The position numbers were made by a program, and so were the translations under genes. Positions 10,021-21,200 of a stretch of DNA of 64,000 nt are shown one piece after another. Under the pieces are notes generated by a model, which was not told the origin of the DNA, did not search any database, and saw nothing but the letters and a program-made list of their open reading frames with translations. How positions within the stretch are numbered: position 1 is the first letter of the stretch; each line of letters opens with the position of its first letter. Origin of the DNA: Brachynemurus nebulosus (Eukaryota; Arthropoda; Insecta; Neuroptera; Myrmeleontidae). Location: NCBI GenBank assembly GCA_035578155.1, contig JAPWDM010000020.1, positions 7,546,055 to 7,610,054 on the forward strand. The letters are read 5' to 3'.

Positions 10021-11220
10021 GTACCTATCTAAAATAGTTTACCTCGGTAATAGTAAAAAAGTTTCAAAATCGGTCAGTTATTTTATTTTTGACACCTTTA
10101 GGTCCTACTGACACTGTCAGACCTTACATAACGTAATCTATATGTATCTAAAATAGCTTAGCTCCCCAACAGTGAAAAAATTTTCAAAATCGGTCGGTTA
10201 GTTTATTTTTGACACTTTTGGATCCGATGGACCCTGGCAGAGTTTACATAACGTAATCTATATTTATCTAAAATAGTTTAGCTCTGTAAGAGTGAAAAAA
10301 TTTTCAAAAACGGTCGGTTAGTTTATTTTTACCACTTTTGGGTCCCATGGACCCTGGCGGACCCTAAATAACGTAATGTATTTCTATCTAAAATAGCTTA
10401 GTTCCCCAACAGTGGAAAAATTTTCAAAATCGGTGGGTTAGTTTATTTTTGACACTTTTGGATCCCATGGACACTGGCAGAACTTACATAACGTAGTCTA
10501 TATTTATCTAAAATAGTTTAGCTCTGTAACAGTGAAAAAATTTTCAAAATCGGTCGGTTAGTTTATTTTTGACACTTTTGGATCCCATGGACCCTGGCAG
10601 ACCTTACATAACGTAATCTATATTTATCTAAAACAGTTTAGCTCTGTAACAGTGAAAAAATTTTCAAAATCGGTCAGTTAGTTTATTTTTGACACTTTTG
10701 GGTTCTATGGACCTTGGTGGACCTTACATAACGTAATTTATATTTATCTAAAATAGTTTAGCTCTGTAACAGTGAAAAAATTTTCAAAATCGGTCAGTTT
10801 GTTTATTTTTGACACTTCTGGACCTATGGACCCGGGCAGACCTTACATAACGTAATCTATATTTATCTAAAATAGTTTAGCTCTGTAAGAGTGAAAAAAT
10901 TTTCAAAATCGGTCGGTTAGTTTATTTTTGACACTTTTGGATCCTATGGACCCAGGCGGACCTTACATAACGTAATCGATATTTATCTAAAATAGTTTAG
11001 CTCTGTAACAGTGAAAAAATTGTCAAAATCGGTCAGTTAGTTTATTTTTGACACTTTTGGGTACTGTGGACCCTAGCGGACCTTACATAATGTATTCTAA
11101 ATCTATCTAAAATAGTTTAGCTCTGTAACAGTGAAGATTTTTTTAAAATTGGTCGTTTAGATTATTTTTTACAATTATGGGATCAGTAAATCCTGGCGAA
11201 ACTCATACAAGTCTAGTACT
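10021..11220 (+). repeat. 120-bp satellite array, ten copies
   Basis: Units begin near 10021, 10141, 10261, 10381, 10501, 10621, 10741, 10860, 10980 and 11100. The period is 120 bp apart from one single-base loss. Conserved blocks are TATCTAAAATAGTTTAGCTC, AACAGTGAAAAAATTTTCAA, AATCGGTCGGTTAGTTTATT and CCTTACATAACGTAATCTA. Both strands have stops in all frames, so it is non-coding. Decayed units continue to about 11480. The unit is homologous to parts of 9400-9650. Confidence 0.93.
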
Positions 11221-11479
11221 CTAACAGTAAGAAAAGGGTTCTAAGGATCTCATATAACTTATGGCAGTCCGTAAGCTTCTTGCGGACATCATTTAATTAA
11301 TTAATTCAAATACTTTAACTTACTAACTGTGAAAAAATTTTTAAAATCGATTGGTTAATTAATTTCTGGCCTTTTTAGGTCCCGAAAACCTTGACCTCAC
11401 ATAAAATACCTTAAATCCATTTGAAATGGTTTAATTTTTTAACATTATTAATTATTAGTGAAAAAATTTTCAAAATCGA

Positions 11480-11884
11480 TTCAAAATATTTTTCCGTGCA
11501 TACATATGTACATTGTACATATTTTGTTTTGTTTCATATATTTAATAATATTATATCGTAACATAATCTTCAATTTTTTGTTTACTTAAAAATTTAATAA
11601 AAAAAAAAAAAATTCTTCATTACATTAGCTTAGAAAATCTGTTTAATTTACATTTTTTAACATGAGATAGAACCATGCTAATTATAATGCAATAAATGAG
11701 AAACAAAACTCTATACATGTATGTGTGTTATAACACATATATGTGAATATACTTCACTTGTTCTCACAAAATTCTTTAATAAAAAAGTGAAATATTTTTA
11801 TACTTCATAAAGAACTGAGATAGAAATATAAATTACTTATTACAATGACAAAGAGAGCAAAATAAGCCGATAGTGAAAATTACG
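11480..11884. other. AT-rich DNA without a gene
   Basis: Nothing is recognisable beyond A and T homopolymers and a small ATGTGTGTTATAACACATAT hairpin near 11719. Confidence 0.5.
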
Positions 11885-12142
11885 ATTTGCTCGAAAACTA
11901 CTTAACATAGAAAGAAAATTATAAGACCATTTTCTTCATAATTTTTTTTTCCTTTTCAACGATGTAAAAATCGAACTGTCTTATGATAGGATCGAATGAT
12001 AAAAAATGGCCAGAAAACCTACTTCTGGGCATCCGACGTGTCTTAACGAACTTAGCCAAGCCAATTCAGAATCCAGTCCGAACACAAAATTTCATAAGCG
12101 TTAGACGTTTCGTTCGAGAGTTATCGTGGGAACACATAAATG

Positions 12143-12209
<67 letters not shown>

Positions 12210-12345
12210 TTTAGTGAATATCATTTTCGTATTCTAGGGACCTCAAAACAGATTTCTGCCATAGTCCCGGACTCAGATTGCGTCATGAGACCTACTGTAA
12301 TAGCTGAATTTCGAGTTTTCGAAATTCGCTAAAATTGAATGATTG
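11885..12345 (-). repeat. (TA)n-linked interspersed repeat copy
   Basis: Reading the minus strand, the blocks are GACTATGGCAGAAATCTGTT, GAGGTCCCTAGAATACGAAA, TTCACTAAAATTT, a (TA)n run (about 12147-12206), then ATAACTCTCGAACGAAACG, GTTCGTTAAGACACGTCGGA and the family's AGTTTTCGAGC-like block. It matches 60.77-61.1 kb and 61.3-61.6 kb in the same order. It lies within the split Tc1 element. Confidence 0.75.
12147..12206. repeat. (TA)n microsatellite
   Basis: TA run with one TG interruption, beside the family core GAGAGTTATCGTGGGAACAC. Confidence 0.95.
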
Positions 12346-12618
12346 GATCTTAAATATTTGAATAAATTTAGGGTTTTAGATACAAAATATGTAATGGCTC
12401 TATTTTAATGACCACATAAATTTGTTTACTTTCCTTATTTTACTAATTTTTTTTATAATGGAATTACTTTTGTTGTTAATTTTTATGTAAATTTTACATA
12501 CTTAGAATACATATTTCTTTGATAGCTACTTCTTTCTTGTATGCATCATATATCAAATTTCACCACAAATTTTATGAAACTCTATACATTCGCTCTATTT
12601 TTGTGACCATGACTGTAT

Positions 12619-12709
12619 ATCGTGCGTACTTTTTCTCGACCTCGTTCAAAAACTGCATGTTTTAGAACCCATAAAAAGACATTAAATATTGTATTTATAT
12701 ATTTACTTA

Positions 12710-12787
<78 letters not shown>

Positions 12788-12828
12788 TATATAGATATAT
12801 ATATATATAGATATATATATATATATAT

Positions 12829-12891
<63 letters not shown>

Positions 12892-13028
12892 GGTAGCCAA
12901 CATCAAAGGGTGTAATTAGCATAAATCTTAAATTCATAATGATTAAAACACAGATTTAAATACGTTTTTTTTGTGTCTCCAAAAATTGGGACTTTTCAGA
13001 TACGAGGTTGAGAAAGAGTACGCGCGAT
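12619..13028. mobile_element. Short TIR element with imperfect (TA)n core
   Basis: ATCGTGCGTACTTTTTCTCG at 12619 is complementary to GAGAAAGAGTACGCGCGAT ending at 13028, extending over about 29 bp. Between them lies (TA)n with TAGA interruptions at about 12711-12888. It abuts the right end of the Tc1 element at 12615. Confidence 0.65.
12711..12888. repeat. (TA)n microsatellite with TAGA variants
   Basis: A TA run of about 178 bp carrying five ATAGATATA interruptions in its middle. Confidence 0.95.
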
Positions 13029-14861
13029 ATGTGATTATAATTTTCATACTTCTTATCAATAACATTAATGTGGTGGTAGTTTTAATAACTATTGAAATTT
13101 TTCAACTCTAGGCCTTTTAACATGTTTTGTTTCATATTTTTGGACAGTGTAATTGACGCTATAAGATATCAAGTAAAAACTAACTAAATTAAACACCACT
13201 TAGTGCGACGTCAATAATTTCATATAAAGCATATTACCAATTAGTATAAAGTAGTGTACCAGTTGGGCGTTTTGTTATTACATGTTATAACCAAAAACGT
13301 ATAAATAATGAATACTTACATTATACACTATAGGAAAAAATTACCCGGGAAATTTAGCCACTCCCAATAGTTTAGTGCCGACTATTGTACTTTCATATTT
13401 TTAATAATAAGAAAAACAAATTATCTCAGAATTCATATTGCCATAATGACGGATGTAGAAACATCAAATATTTAAAAGTGCAGCTATAAGAAATGTGGAA
13501 AGTGATCTATGAATAATATATTAGAACATAGAAATGGTAAATTTATTGTGTAGGTGTGATTCGGCATTATCTAACGTCTTTGATAAATCGAATCGTTTTC
13601 CATTTTATCGAAGTATAACGTTTTTACTAGAAAACAAAACGTACAGTTTCATACTATGTATATATTAGAGTGAATCAAAATTTTGCTGATAAACTCACAC
13701 ACTCACATTTCAAAGAAATAAATAATATGGCACTAACAGTAAAAAGTTTCATTTTGTCTTACTTCAGATAATAATATAAAAGCGGCTAAGCCTGTGTCAA
13801 ATACTCCAAAATAAGGTTACGTAGCTTTCTATTTTCCGAGTTAAGATATATTCTATAAGATTATATATGTTAATCACAACTCATTATATTTTTTATAACT
13901 TTTCATTTTATGTGTTACTGTAGTAGCCAATTACGTTATAATTTGGATGCCAATATCTTTTGAATTATCGATCCAAATTATGCAATCTCTTTTTCCGAGA
14001 TTTTTTCGATCTGCGAATGACAAATTTGAAGAGGCGGAACGTGATACTTCTTTTTGAAACTCGATATTTCACAAAATGGGACAAAATAAAAAATGCTAAA
14101 TTGCGTCCTAATTTCACATTAATACCCTTTTCTAATGACACGCCGCACGATGGAGTATGTTAAAAAAAATTGTTTTAATTTTCTAGAAAAAAAAAAGTTA
14201 TTTAAAAATATGTTTCTTAAAATAATTTTTAATTTTAATTTTGGGTCATCAATGTTTGTCTTATTTTTGTAATTTTTGTCATACAGACATAGTGAAACTA
14301 TACTAGTTTCTTGCTTGCTTTGGAACCCTAAAAAACATCCCGTATTAATCTTTATAGCACTATATAGTCGTAAAAGTCGACAAAGACAGTATATACCTAG
14401 TATTTTTTTTTTGTAATTTGGCTATCACTTTCAACATTTTACTGCCTGAATATTTCAATATTTTATTCTCATTTTATTTCTTTTCTTTATTATATCTGCT
14501 CTGCATATATCTCTCTTTCAGAAGAAAAATGACCCTTTAAATATACTATGGAACTTTATTAGTCACTTAGGTAAATATACCTATACGTATCTTTCGTAAC
14601 ATTTTACGCGTCAGTCACAAAAAGAAGCTTTCACTACACACTAATTCGTTAAGACTTTTTGTCGATTTTTGAAAATTTGAAAAGTTATCTATGGTTATAA
14701 ATTACAGATCATCCAACATGTCTAACAAGGAAAGGCTTCTAGGTGATTACTGCTGATTTTGATGAAGTTCAGTATATTTACAGTATAAATAAAAAAATAC
14801 TGTTTGTATCAGCTATCGTAATCATTTAAATAGTAAAATCATCTTTCCAAATTCCACTTTT
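13029..14861. other. AT-rich DNA without a gene
   Basis: No supported coding frame, RNA gene or repeat with a partner in the window. Confidence 0.5.
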
Positions 14862-15003
14862 ATCTAATATAAAAACCCTTATGAGATGTTTCGTTCAATA
14901 TGACCATTCTCAAACCTGTGACGTTTGACGTTCCGATCAATATGAGAATGGTCATATTGACCGAAACATGTCATAAGAGTTTTTATATTCAATAAAAGTG
15001 GTA
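14862..15003. repeat. 142-bp hairpin (fold-back MITE)
   Basis: CCACTTTTATCTAATATAAA at the left pairs with the complement of ATATTCAATAAAAGTGG at the right. The arms are about 60 bp and include CAATATGACCATTCTCA, around a loop of about 20 bp. The flank 15004-15075 is homologous, inverted, to 54205-54280. Confidence 0.8.
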
Positions 15004-15080
15004 TTTTGTAAAGTGTTTTTATTTACTAATATCAAATATGGAATACCATAAAGTAACGCTCAAATCTATTAAATTTAGTA
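15004..15080 (+). repeat. Interspersed repeat shared with 54.2 kb
   Basis: TTTACTAATATCAAATATGG and AATACCATAAAGTAACGCTC are reverse complements of sequence at 54205-54260, next to a CCACTTTTAT block in both places. Confidence 0.65.
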
Positions 15081-15325
15081 AAATCATCCTTCACAATTTA
15101 GATATATTTTTAATTGTGTTTGAAAATTAACAATTATGAAAGAATTCAGATACTTACCACTTTTTTTTCAAGGAGCTTTCTATCAGTTTGTATTTGAGGT
15201 TTAAGAGCCGTTCAGATAAAGTTAAGAATAAGTGTGCTTTTTTGAATAAGACTTTTTTGAATTTCTAGACCAGAATGCCTCCTTGAGGAATACTGATGCT
15301 AAAGATGCATGGCAATAATTTACTT

Positions 15326-16875
15326 ACAAGGAAAGGTATACAACTGTTTAAAATTTTTGAAACTTTGGTGGATTGTAGATCTTATTAAAACTAATCACGA
15401 GCCATATTTCGTTCGTGCCCTTAAGCGGTTTAAGGGTGTAAAACTCACCCCTGAAAATTTAAGTTTTTTCTCACCCCTGAAAATTTTCTTAAATATCTTT
15501 GAAATGGTAAGAGGGAAACTATGTATATTTGTAAATGGCACTTTAAGATCTTTACTATGATACCAAAATTAAAGTTATAAAATCATTGGGGTTTCGTCCC
15601 CTACCTCCAACCCCTAATTTTAACAGGTATTTTTTGGTAAAAGACGAGGCTGTTATGTATAAATAGGAGAATTTTTAATTAATATAGTTTATATCACATC
15701 CGTTTATTTCTTTTTGCATAAATACACCCTTTGCTAATATTAACTTCGGAAAAATTTTAACTTTTTTATTTAATAATGAGCAAGAATATGGTCAAAGAAT
15801 CTTGTATTTTGGTGCCCGGGAGGCGGGAGTTGTGTTGTATTTTTACCTTATGCTTTACTGATATCTATACAAATCTTATTTTATTATTTATAGATTTACT
15901 TATTTATTTTTGTGAGCTAGGGACTGAAGTTTTAGAATATTGTTACGGCAGCGTAAATCGATATCAGTCTCATTTAGAATTACATTATCCGAAAATACTC
16001 TGATGAATTGTTTCCAGAGTCTAAATCCATAGACATTCAGAGGTTAAAATATTGACAATATATTTTATAGATAAATAAAAATAAGTAAATAAATAAATAA
16101 GATTTGTGTAGATACGATCTATTCCACTTAAATTTAAGCATGATTCATCATACTTACGAATTTAAGGAATTTTCGTTTTCTTAGCTTTATCTCCTCCATT
16201 GTTGCAAATGCGTAAATTTTTAATTTGCAGTTTGTTTTTAGAAAAGAATAGAAGATTGATTTGTTTCGAATATAATAATTATTTAATTTTTTAAAAATAA
16301 CTCGTGTTTAATTGTATCTGAAACAGGGGAGATCAGTAAAGTATGGGGGGGTGCAATGAATTTTATTCTAAATTATGCACTTTAAAGTATATCGTAAGTT
16401 TGTAACAATTCATTACTAAATACGAGATTATATAGGAAACTCCCATATCGCACGCTCCCATTTAGAAACTTTGTAGTACACAAGATGTGTATAATGGCAT
16501 CCCATATGTTTTAAAGCAAATGGGTTTGAGTGTGTTACTGTCTAAGTAACAGCTTGTAACAGTAAATGATACAAATATATAAATCAGAAACATTGACGCC
16601 CGTGATCTTTGACTTTCTCATTTAGCAATTTAGTCCCAGTGGATTGCGTAATGCGAGTTTCCTATGTATATAATTCCCCTACCAAAGCTCTATCCATTTC
16701 GAAGATATATAAGAAAATTGAAAAAAACTCAAATTTTCAAGGGTGAGTTTCACCCCCTTAAGCCGCTTATAGGCACGAACGAAATATGACTCGTGATTAG
16801 TTTTTGTAAGACCTACTTACAGTCCACCAAAGTTTCAACAATTTTTGAGGGATACAGTTGAGTACCTTTCCTTGT
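15326..16875. mobile_element. Long-TIR transposon, CAAGGAAAGG family, copy 1
   Basis: Ends CAAGGAAAGGTATACAACTG and, inverted, CAAGGAAAGGTACTCAACTG, each flanked by TTA (a 3-bp target duplication). Terminal repeats extend about 200 bp (TTTGGTGGATTGTAGATC, CTAATCACGAG, GGTGAAACTCACCC-like blocks). The interior also holds an inverted pair around 15870-15905 and 16065-16105. No transposase is visible. The 3-bp duplication would fit PIF/Harbinger-type mobilisation, but the superfamily is unproven. Confidence 0.8.
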
Positions 16876-16988
16876 TAGCTTAACTAAACTTGCAGCTCCA
16901 AAATTTACAACATTTCCACATACATTCTACATTTACACTAACCAGACTGTATTAGTTTTTAACAATTTTTGTCGTCCAATGTATCTAC

Positions 16989-16989
16989 G

Positions 16990-17071
<82 letters not shown>
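16989..17071. repeat. (TA)n microsatellite
   Basis: TA run with one TG interruption. The short frames over it are artefacts. Confidence 0.95.
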
Positions 17072-17074
<3 letters not shown>

Positions 17075-17870
17075 CATATGTAAAAACTCTTTACTTAAAT
17101 TCTTTCCTTCGAAAAGTTTTATATCTCCATTGGGAAATATATTTTCAATCATTAGAGAAAAATATGTTTAAGTAGATACTCTGAAAATGAAAATGTGTTA
17201 TAATAAATATATATACTTACCTAGAAAACAAAAAACCTAGAATATAAATGTGTAAATTTTAAAAGAATATCCTGGTATTCTTTCCAGGCTAAGATAATAA
17301 TTTATATGGCATATCGACGAGATAAATCATATACGAATATTACTCTTATTCTAATAGAAATATAATGGTATATGATGACAATAATAAAAACAAAAATTAT
17401 GTTTATTTTTTTAATGGCATAAATTTTTGTATTCGAGTCACGAACTTTAAAACAAATAATTTTGGAAATGGTGATCTAGGCTACTTTTGTAACACCTGTT
17501 AAAATTTAGATTGAGATGATTTCATGGTAATTATTACCAGGAGGCAAGAAAAAACTACAAAAGAAAATATTTCTTGAAAAGAGCTGCTTACTAAAATAAC
17601 TGTTCGACGGTACTGTATAATAACATAATGAAATAAAATGGGTTTATTCCTGCAATTATTTTCTAGATCTTCTCTTCATTACACATTTCAAATGTAGGAT
17701 ATGTCTCATACATGGTGTTGATAATAATTGCCATGGTGTAGGTATATTTATTAAGTATATCTCTTACAGCATCCATTTTTCCATATATCTCTTACAGCAT
17801 CCAAATTCATTTTATATTATATCTATAATACGTATGTATACGTATGTATACGTATGTATGCTCTATGGCA
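17072..17870. other. AT-rich DNA with two tiny tandem duplications
   Basis: ATATCTCTTACAGCATCCA occurs twice (about 17757 and 17785), and a CGTATGTATA decamer is repeated three times near 17830-17860. No gene is supported. Confidence 0.55.
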
Positions 17871-18265
17871 ACACTTTCCAAACTGTGCGCCGCGGCGTTT
17901 AGAAACGCCGTGAAACATTAGTTAAGGTGTCGTTGCGTCGGTAGGAAAAGCTGGCTGCTTGATAATAAATGTTGAAACTTTTTTTATGCTTGTTAATTAT
18001 TTATTTGGGGAACGAAAGGAAATTTTGTGAGGTTTTGTTTTTCTTCGCTCGTCAGTTATTCATTTGGGGAAAGAAGATGAATGTTAAAACGTCTTTTGTT
18101 TCTTTTTACTCGTACTCGTCACTTATCGCTATAAGCTCGTCACTTACATTTTAGACAAAATTTAGAAAAATAAGTCAATCGAGTTTTTACGAGACGCCGC
18201 CTGATATGATTTGCACCTTAAGGAGACCACCACTCCAGAAAGTTTGAGAAGCCCGGTGACAATAA
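17871..18265. mobile_element. Probable decayed hAT MITE
   Basis: The left part has CACTTTCCAAACTGTGCGCC and the right part AGAAAGTTTGAGAAGCCCGG. These resemble the TTCTCAAACT-type ends of widespread insect hAT MITEs, with a GC-rich subterminal GCCGCGGCG. No convincing 8-bp duplication was found, so the borders are approximate. Confidence 0.42.
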
Positions 18266-18523
18266 CAAAATTGGTAAGATGTTGTAATATTATTACTTAC
18301 TTACTTTTCCAGAATATCTATTATTATACTTCGACGCCTCAGCTTTTAGTTTCTGATATGTAAAAGATAATATATAGCTTACTTTACAAGTATTTTAATA
18401 TGACATAAACTTTTCTCTCATATGGAAAACTTTCTACCAAATCTTTCTCCCCAAACATTTTTTCTATTTTCTTGTATTTGTATTTTCTTGACAAATGCCA
18501 TATTACACACTATCTATCTATAC

Positions 18524-18632
<109 letters not shown>

Positions 18633-19440
18633 TACTTTTTGAGAAAAATTAGGAAATAGGTTCTAAGAAATCATTTTCCATTACACTTGCACTCACAGTA
18701 AAATTATTTCTGTCTCATGTTTTGCAATTTTTCATTCGAAAAAAAATGCTTTATAAGTGCCGTGTCATGATTTTAATTCATTTTAATGATCCAATTTAAC
18801 GATTCAGCTATATTTTATTTCTCTCAGTTGAATAAGGTTTTATAATATATCTGTTCCATTTTTTTATAGAAAAATTATCAATAATTTTTTTTTGTGTCAA
18901 AGTATGGTCAGAATTTAGACTATGTGTATACCTAACTAAAATTATTAAAAGTTTGCTACAATCGCATAAAAATTAGGTTAAACCATATTGAAACAATAAT
19001 ATTTTAACGTAACTTGCTGCCCGCTTGAGAATACTATTATGATTAGAACGTTTAAGCAAAGCGTTCTAGTCGTACGTAATTTTGCACATTCAACTTCTTT
19101 TTGTCAACAAAATTTTTTTTTTAATTTTTTTTTAATCACGGCGTTTTTTATAAATTTACCTTACCTACTTATATTAGTATTAAAATAAAGCATTTTAAAC
19201 ACATTTAAAAATACCATTCGATTCCGATGTAAAAATGGAAGAAGTGGGCGAAAAAGCAATGTGGAATCCCTAAAATGTGGAATCCATAACTGGATACTAA
19301 CTCAATATATGTACAAATTTTCAGCCCTCGAGGTTTACTAAGAGAGTCTTTAGGCGTGTCAGAGAAAACCAAAAAAATCAAGGAAATATTGGCGTAAAAA
19401 TCGAGGGGGTAAGAGTTAGAAGGCATATTTTTAAGAAATT
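18633..19440. other. AT-rich DNA without a gene
   Basis: No supported coding content. Around 19205-19440 the base composition is slightly richer, and the block leads into AAGAAATTTCTTGAAAACGT, which reappears inverted at 52264-52290, so it is probably part of the (TA)n-linked family. Confidence 0.5.
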
Positions 19441-19481
19441 TCTTGAAAACGTTGGAAGTCCAAAAACATTGAATAGTTATA

Positions 19482-19639
<158 letters not shown>

Positions 19640-19924
19640 CTCTTTAGTTTAAGTTTATTTTTTAATTTAATATTTTGACAAAGGCACATTAACAAATGCA
19701 ATATCTTAAGCAATTATGTCCAATCGCCTTCAAATTAATCTTCTAAATAATCGTCTGGGTAATATGTCTTTTGAAATATTCGTCTTGAAAAATAATCGTC
19801 CTGAGTCGTCTTTATATATCGTCTTCAAAATACGTCTATTTTTTTATCATAAGTAACTTAACATTATTGCTCAATTTTTAAAGCAATTATAAATTAATTA
19901 AAATTCATCCATTTACAAAAGTAC

Positions 19925-20163
19925 GTTTTTCTCGAAAACTAGTTGATATAGAGTAATTGTAAATAAAAAAAACCTTCTTTATATGATTTTTCCACCTCTT
20001 TCCGCCAAATTTTTTTCACGAAAAATGTCCAAAACACCGTAAAAGTTTTCACGAAATTTCTTAAAAAGAAGATGTTTCGTTCTTGAGTTATCGAGCGGAC
20101 ACTTAGTAAACATATCTATAAATGTGTCCGCACGATAACTCAAGAACGAAACATCTTATTTTT
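19925..20163 (-). repeat. (TA)n-linked repeat copy ending in a hairpin
   Basis: CGAAAACTAGTTGATATAGA and TCCACCTCTTTCCGCC follow the family order on the minus strand. A palindrome at about 20074-20158 follows: AAGATGTTTCGTTCTTGAGT faces its complement across CACTTAGTAAACATATCTAT. Both arms contain the family core GAGTTATCG-GCGGACAC. Here the long (TA)n has been replaced by a short loop. Confidence 0.7.
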
Positions 20164-20264
20164 AGTTTAGTTAAGCTAACAAGGAAAGGTACTCAACTGT
20201 ATCCCTCAAAAATTGTTGAAACTTTGGTGGACTGTAAGTAGATCTTACTAAAACTAATCACGAG
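20164..20264 (+). repeat. Copy of the 16.8-kb transposon/flank junction
   Basis: It matches the reverse complement of about 16790-16891 with about two differences. The match includes 16 bp of flank outside the CAAGGAAAGG element (AGTTTAGTTAAGCTAA). It stops abruptly at CTAATCACGAG. Confidence 0.75.
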
Positions 20265-20689
20265 AGTAGAAGAGCTGTACGGGTTCTGTGACACCGTAAA
20301 ACTAAGCAACTTGAACCCTTTTGCCAGTGATTGAAATCGTGTGATTTTACGGTACTACACATTCCGAACTGATGAGTCATCAAACTGTATCGATGTGCAA
20401 ACCTTGACCTTTGACCCGGCACGTACTGAGTACATTTATTTAAAATTTGTTGTTGACATTTGACCCCAACACTCGCTCATACTGGTGGCCTTGAAATTCC
20501 AAAGACATGAGTCATCACCAGCAACCGAATTAATTTATGTTAACCCATTATGCGTCATCACAATTTACTTATAACAATTTCATTTTGTGTTAACCCATTA
20601 CCAGCCAAACCTAACGCATGCGCAGACTGAATTTAAGTACACGACGCATGCGCAGACTGAATTTTAGGTTACAATTTGATAGATGGGGT
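20265..20689. other. GC-richer non-coding block
   Basis: The block is less AT-rich than its surroundings. ACGCATGCGCAGACTGAATT occurs twice (about 20613 and 20645); each copy has a CGCATGCGCA core like an NRF-1 site. TTAACCCATTA also occurs twice. No stable coding frame. Confidence 0.5.
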
Positions 20690-21200
20690 ACACTACCGCG
20701 TCAAAAATGTGGGGTTACCCTAACTCGGGGGTGGCTCCAAACTTTTGACACGGCAGTGTACTTAAATTTTTGGTACACTACCGTGTCAAAAGTGTGGACC
20801 CCCCCTGGCCAAAAAGGTATCCTATCACTTTTTGAAGCGTTCTGTACTTATTTTGTGTACGTGCAAACCTTGACCCCAACACGCGCTTGCCTTAATTGCG
20901 TCATTTTAAACGAAAGGTACATTACCAAGTCAAAAATGTGGGGAATACCCTAACCCAGGGTGACCCCAAACTTTTGACGCCGTACTGTACTTAAATTTTT
21001 GGTACACTGCCATGTCAAAAGTGCGGGCCCCCCTGGCCAAAAAGGTATCCGAACACTTTTTGAAGCGTACTGTACGTGCAAACCTTAACCCCAACACGCG
21101 CTTGCCTTAATTGCGTCATTTTAAACGAAAGGTACATTACCAAGTCAAAAATGTGGGGAATACCCTAACCCAAGGGGTGGCCGCTAAATTTTGCGGGGCA
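20690..21200. repeat. Tandem ~230-bp duplication with TACACTACCGTGTC motifs
   Basis: Two direct copies (about 20760-20990 and 20991-21185) share GGCCAAAAAGGTATCC, CAACACGCGCTTGCCTTAAT and GGTACATTACCAAGTC. A 70-bp inverted pair at 20690-20762 brings GTACACTACCGCGTC against GACACGGCAGTGTAC. This is probably the debris of a DNA transposon. Confidence 0.65.

Larger units (their letters stand above)
6086..12615 (-). mobile_element. Decayed Tc1-like transposon split by nested insertions
   Basis: The ends are inverted: CAGTGGTGGTCATAAAAATA at 6086 and, on the other strand from 12615, CAGTCATGGTCACAAAAATA, both abutted by TA. Subterminal sequences also pair (8098-8265 with 12355-12515). Removing the inserts 6151-8076 and about 9360-12350 leaves about 1.6 kb, the normal size of a Tc1 element, with one minus-strand transposase pseudogene between the ends. 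Confidence 0.85.

Noticed and set aside
12689..12937. Several open frames made of repeated Tyr-Ile on both strands at the (TA)n runs (also near 9.7, 12.2, 17.0, 18.5, 19.5, 24.2, 52.2, 52.9 and 60.8 kb)
   Set aside because: They are translations of TA dinucleotide repeats and have no coding meaning.
15309..15560. Similar short frames at 15309 and 47069 (LWWIVDLIKTNHEPYF)
   Set aside because: The similarity covers the terminal repeats of one transposon family at the DNA level, on both strands of each copy; not evidence of coding.
20618..20953. 111-codon plus-strand frame
   Set aside because: It reads through tandemly duplicated transposon debris, with repeated DNA motifs rather than a protein pattern.
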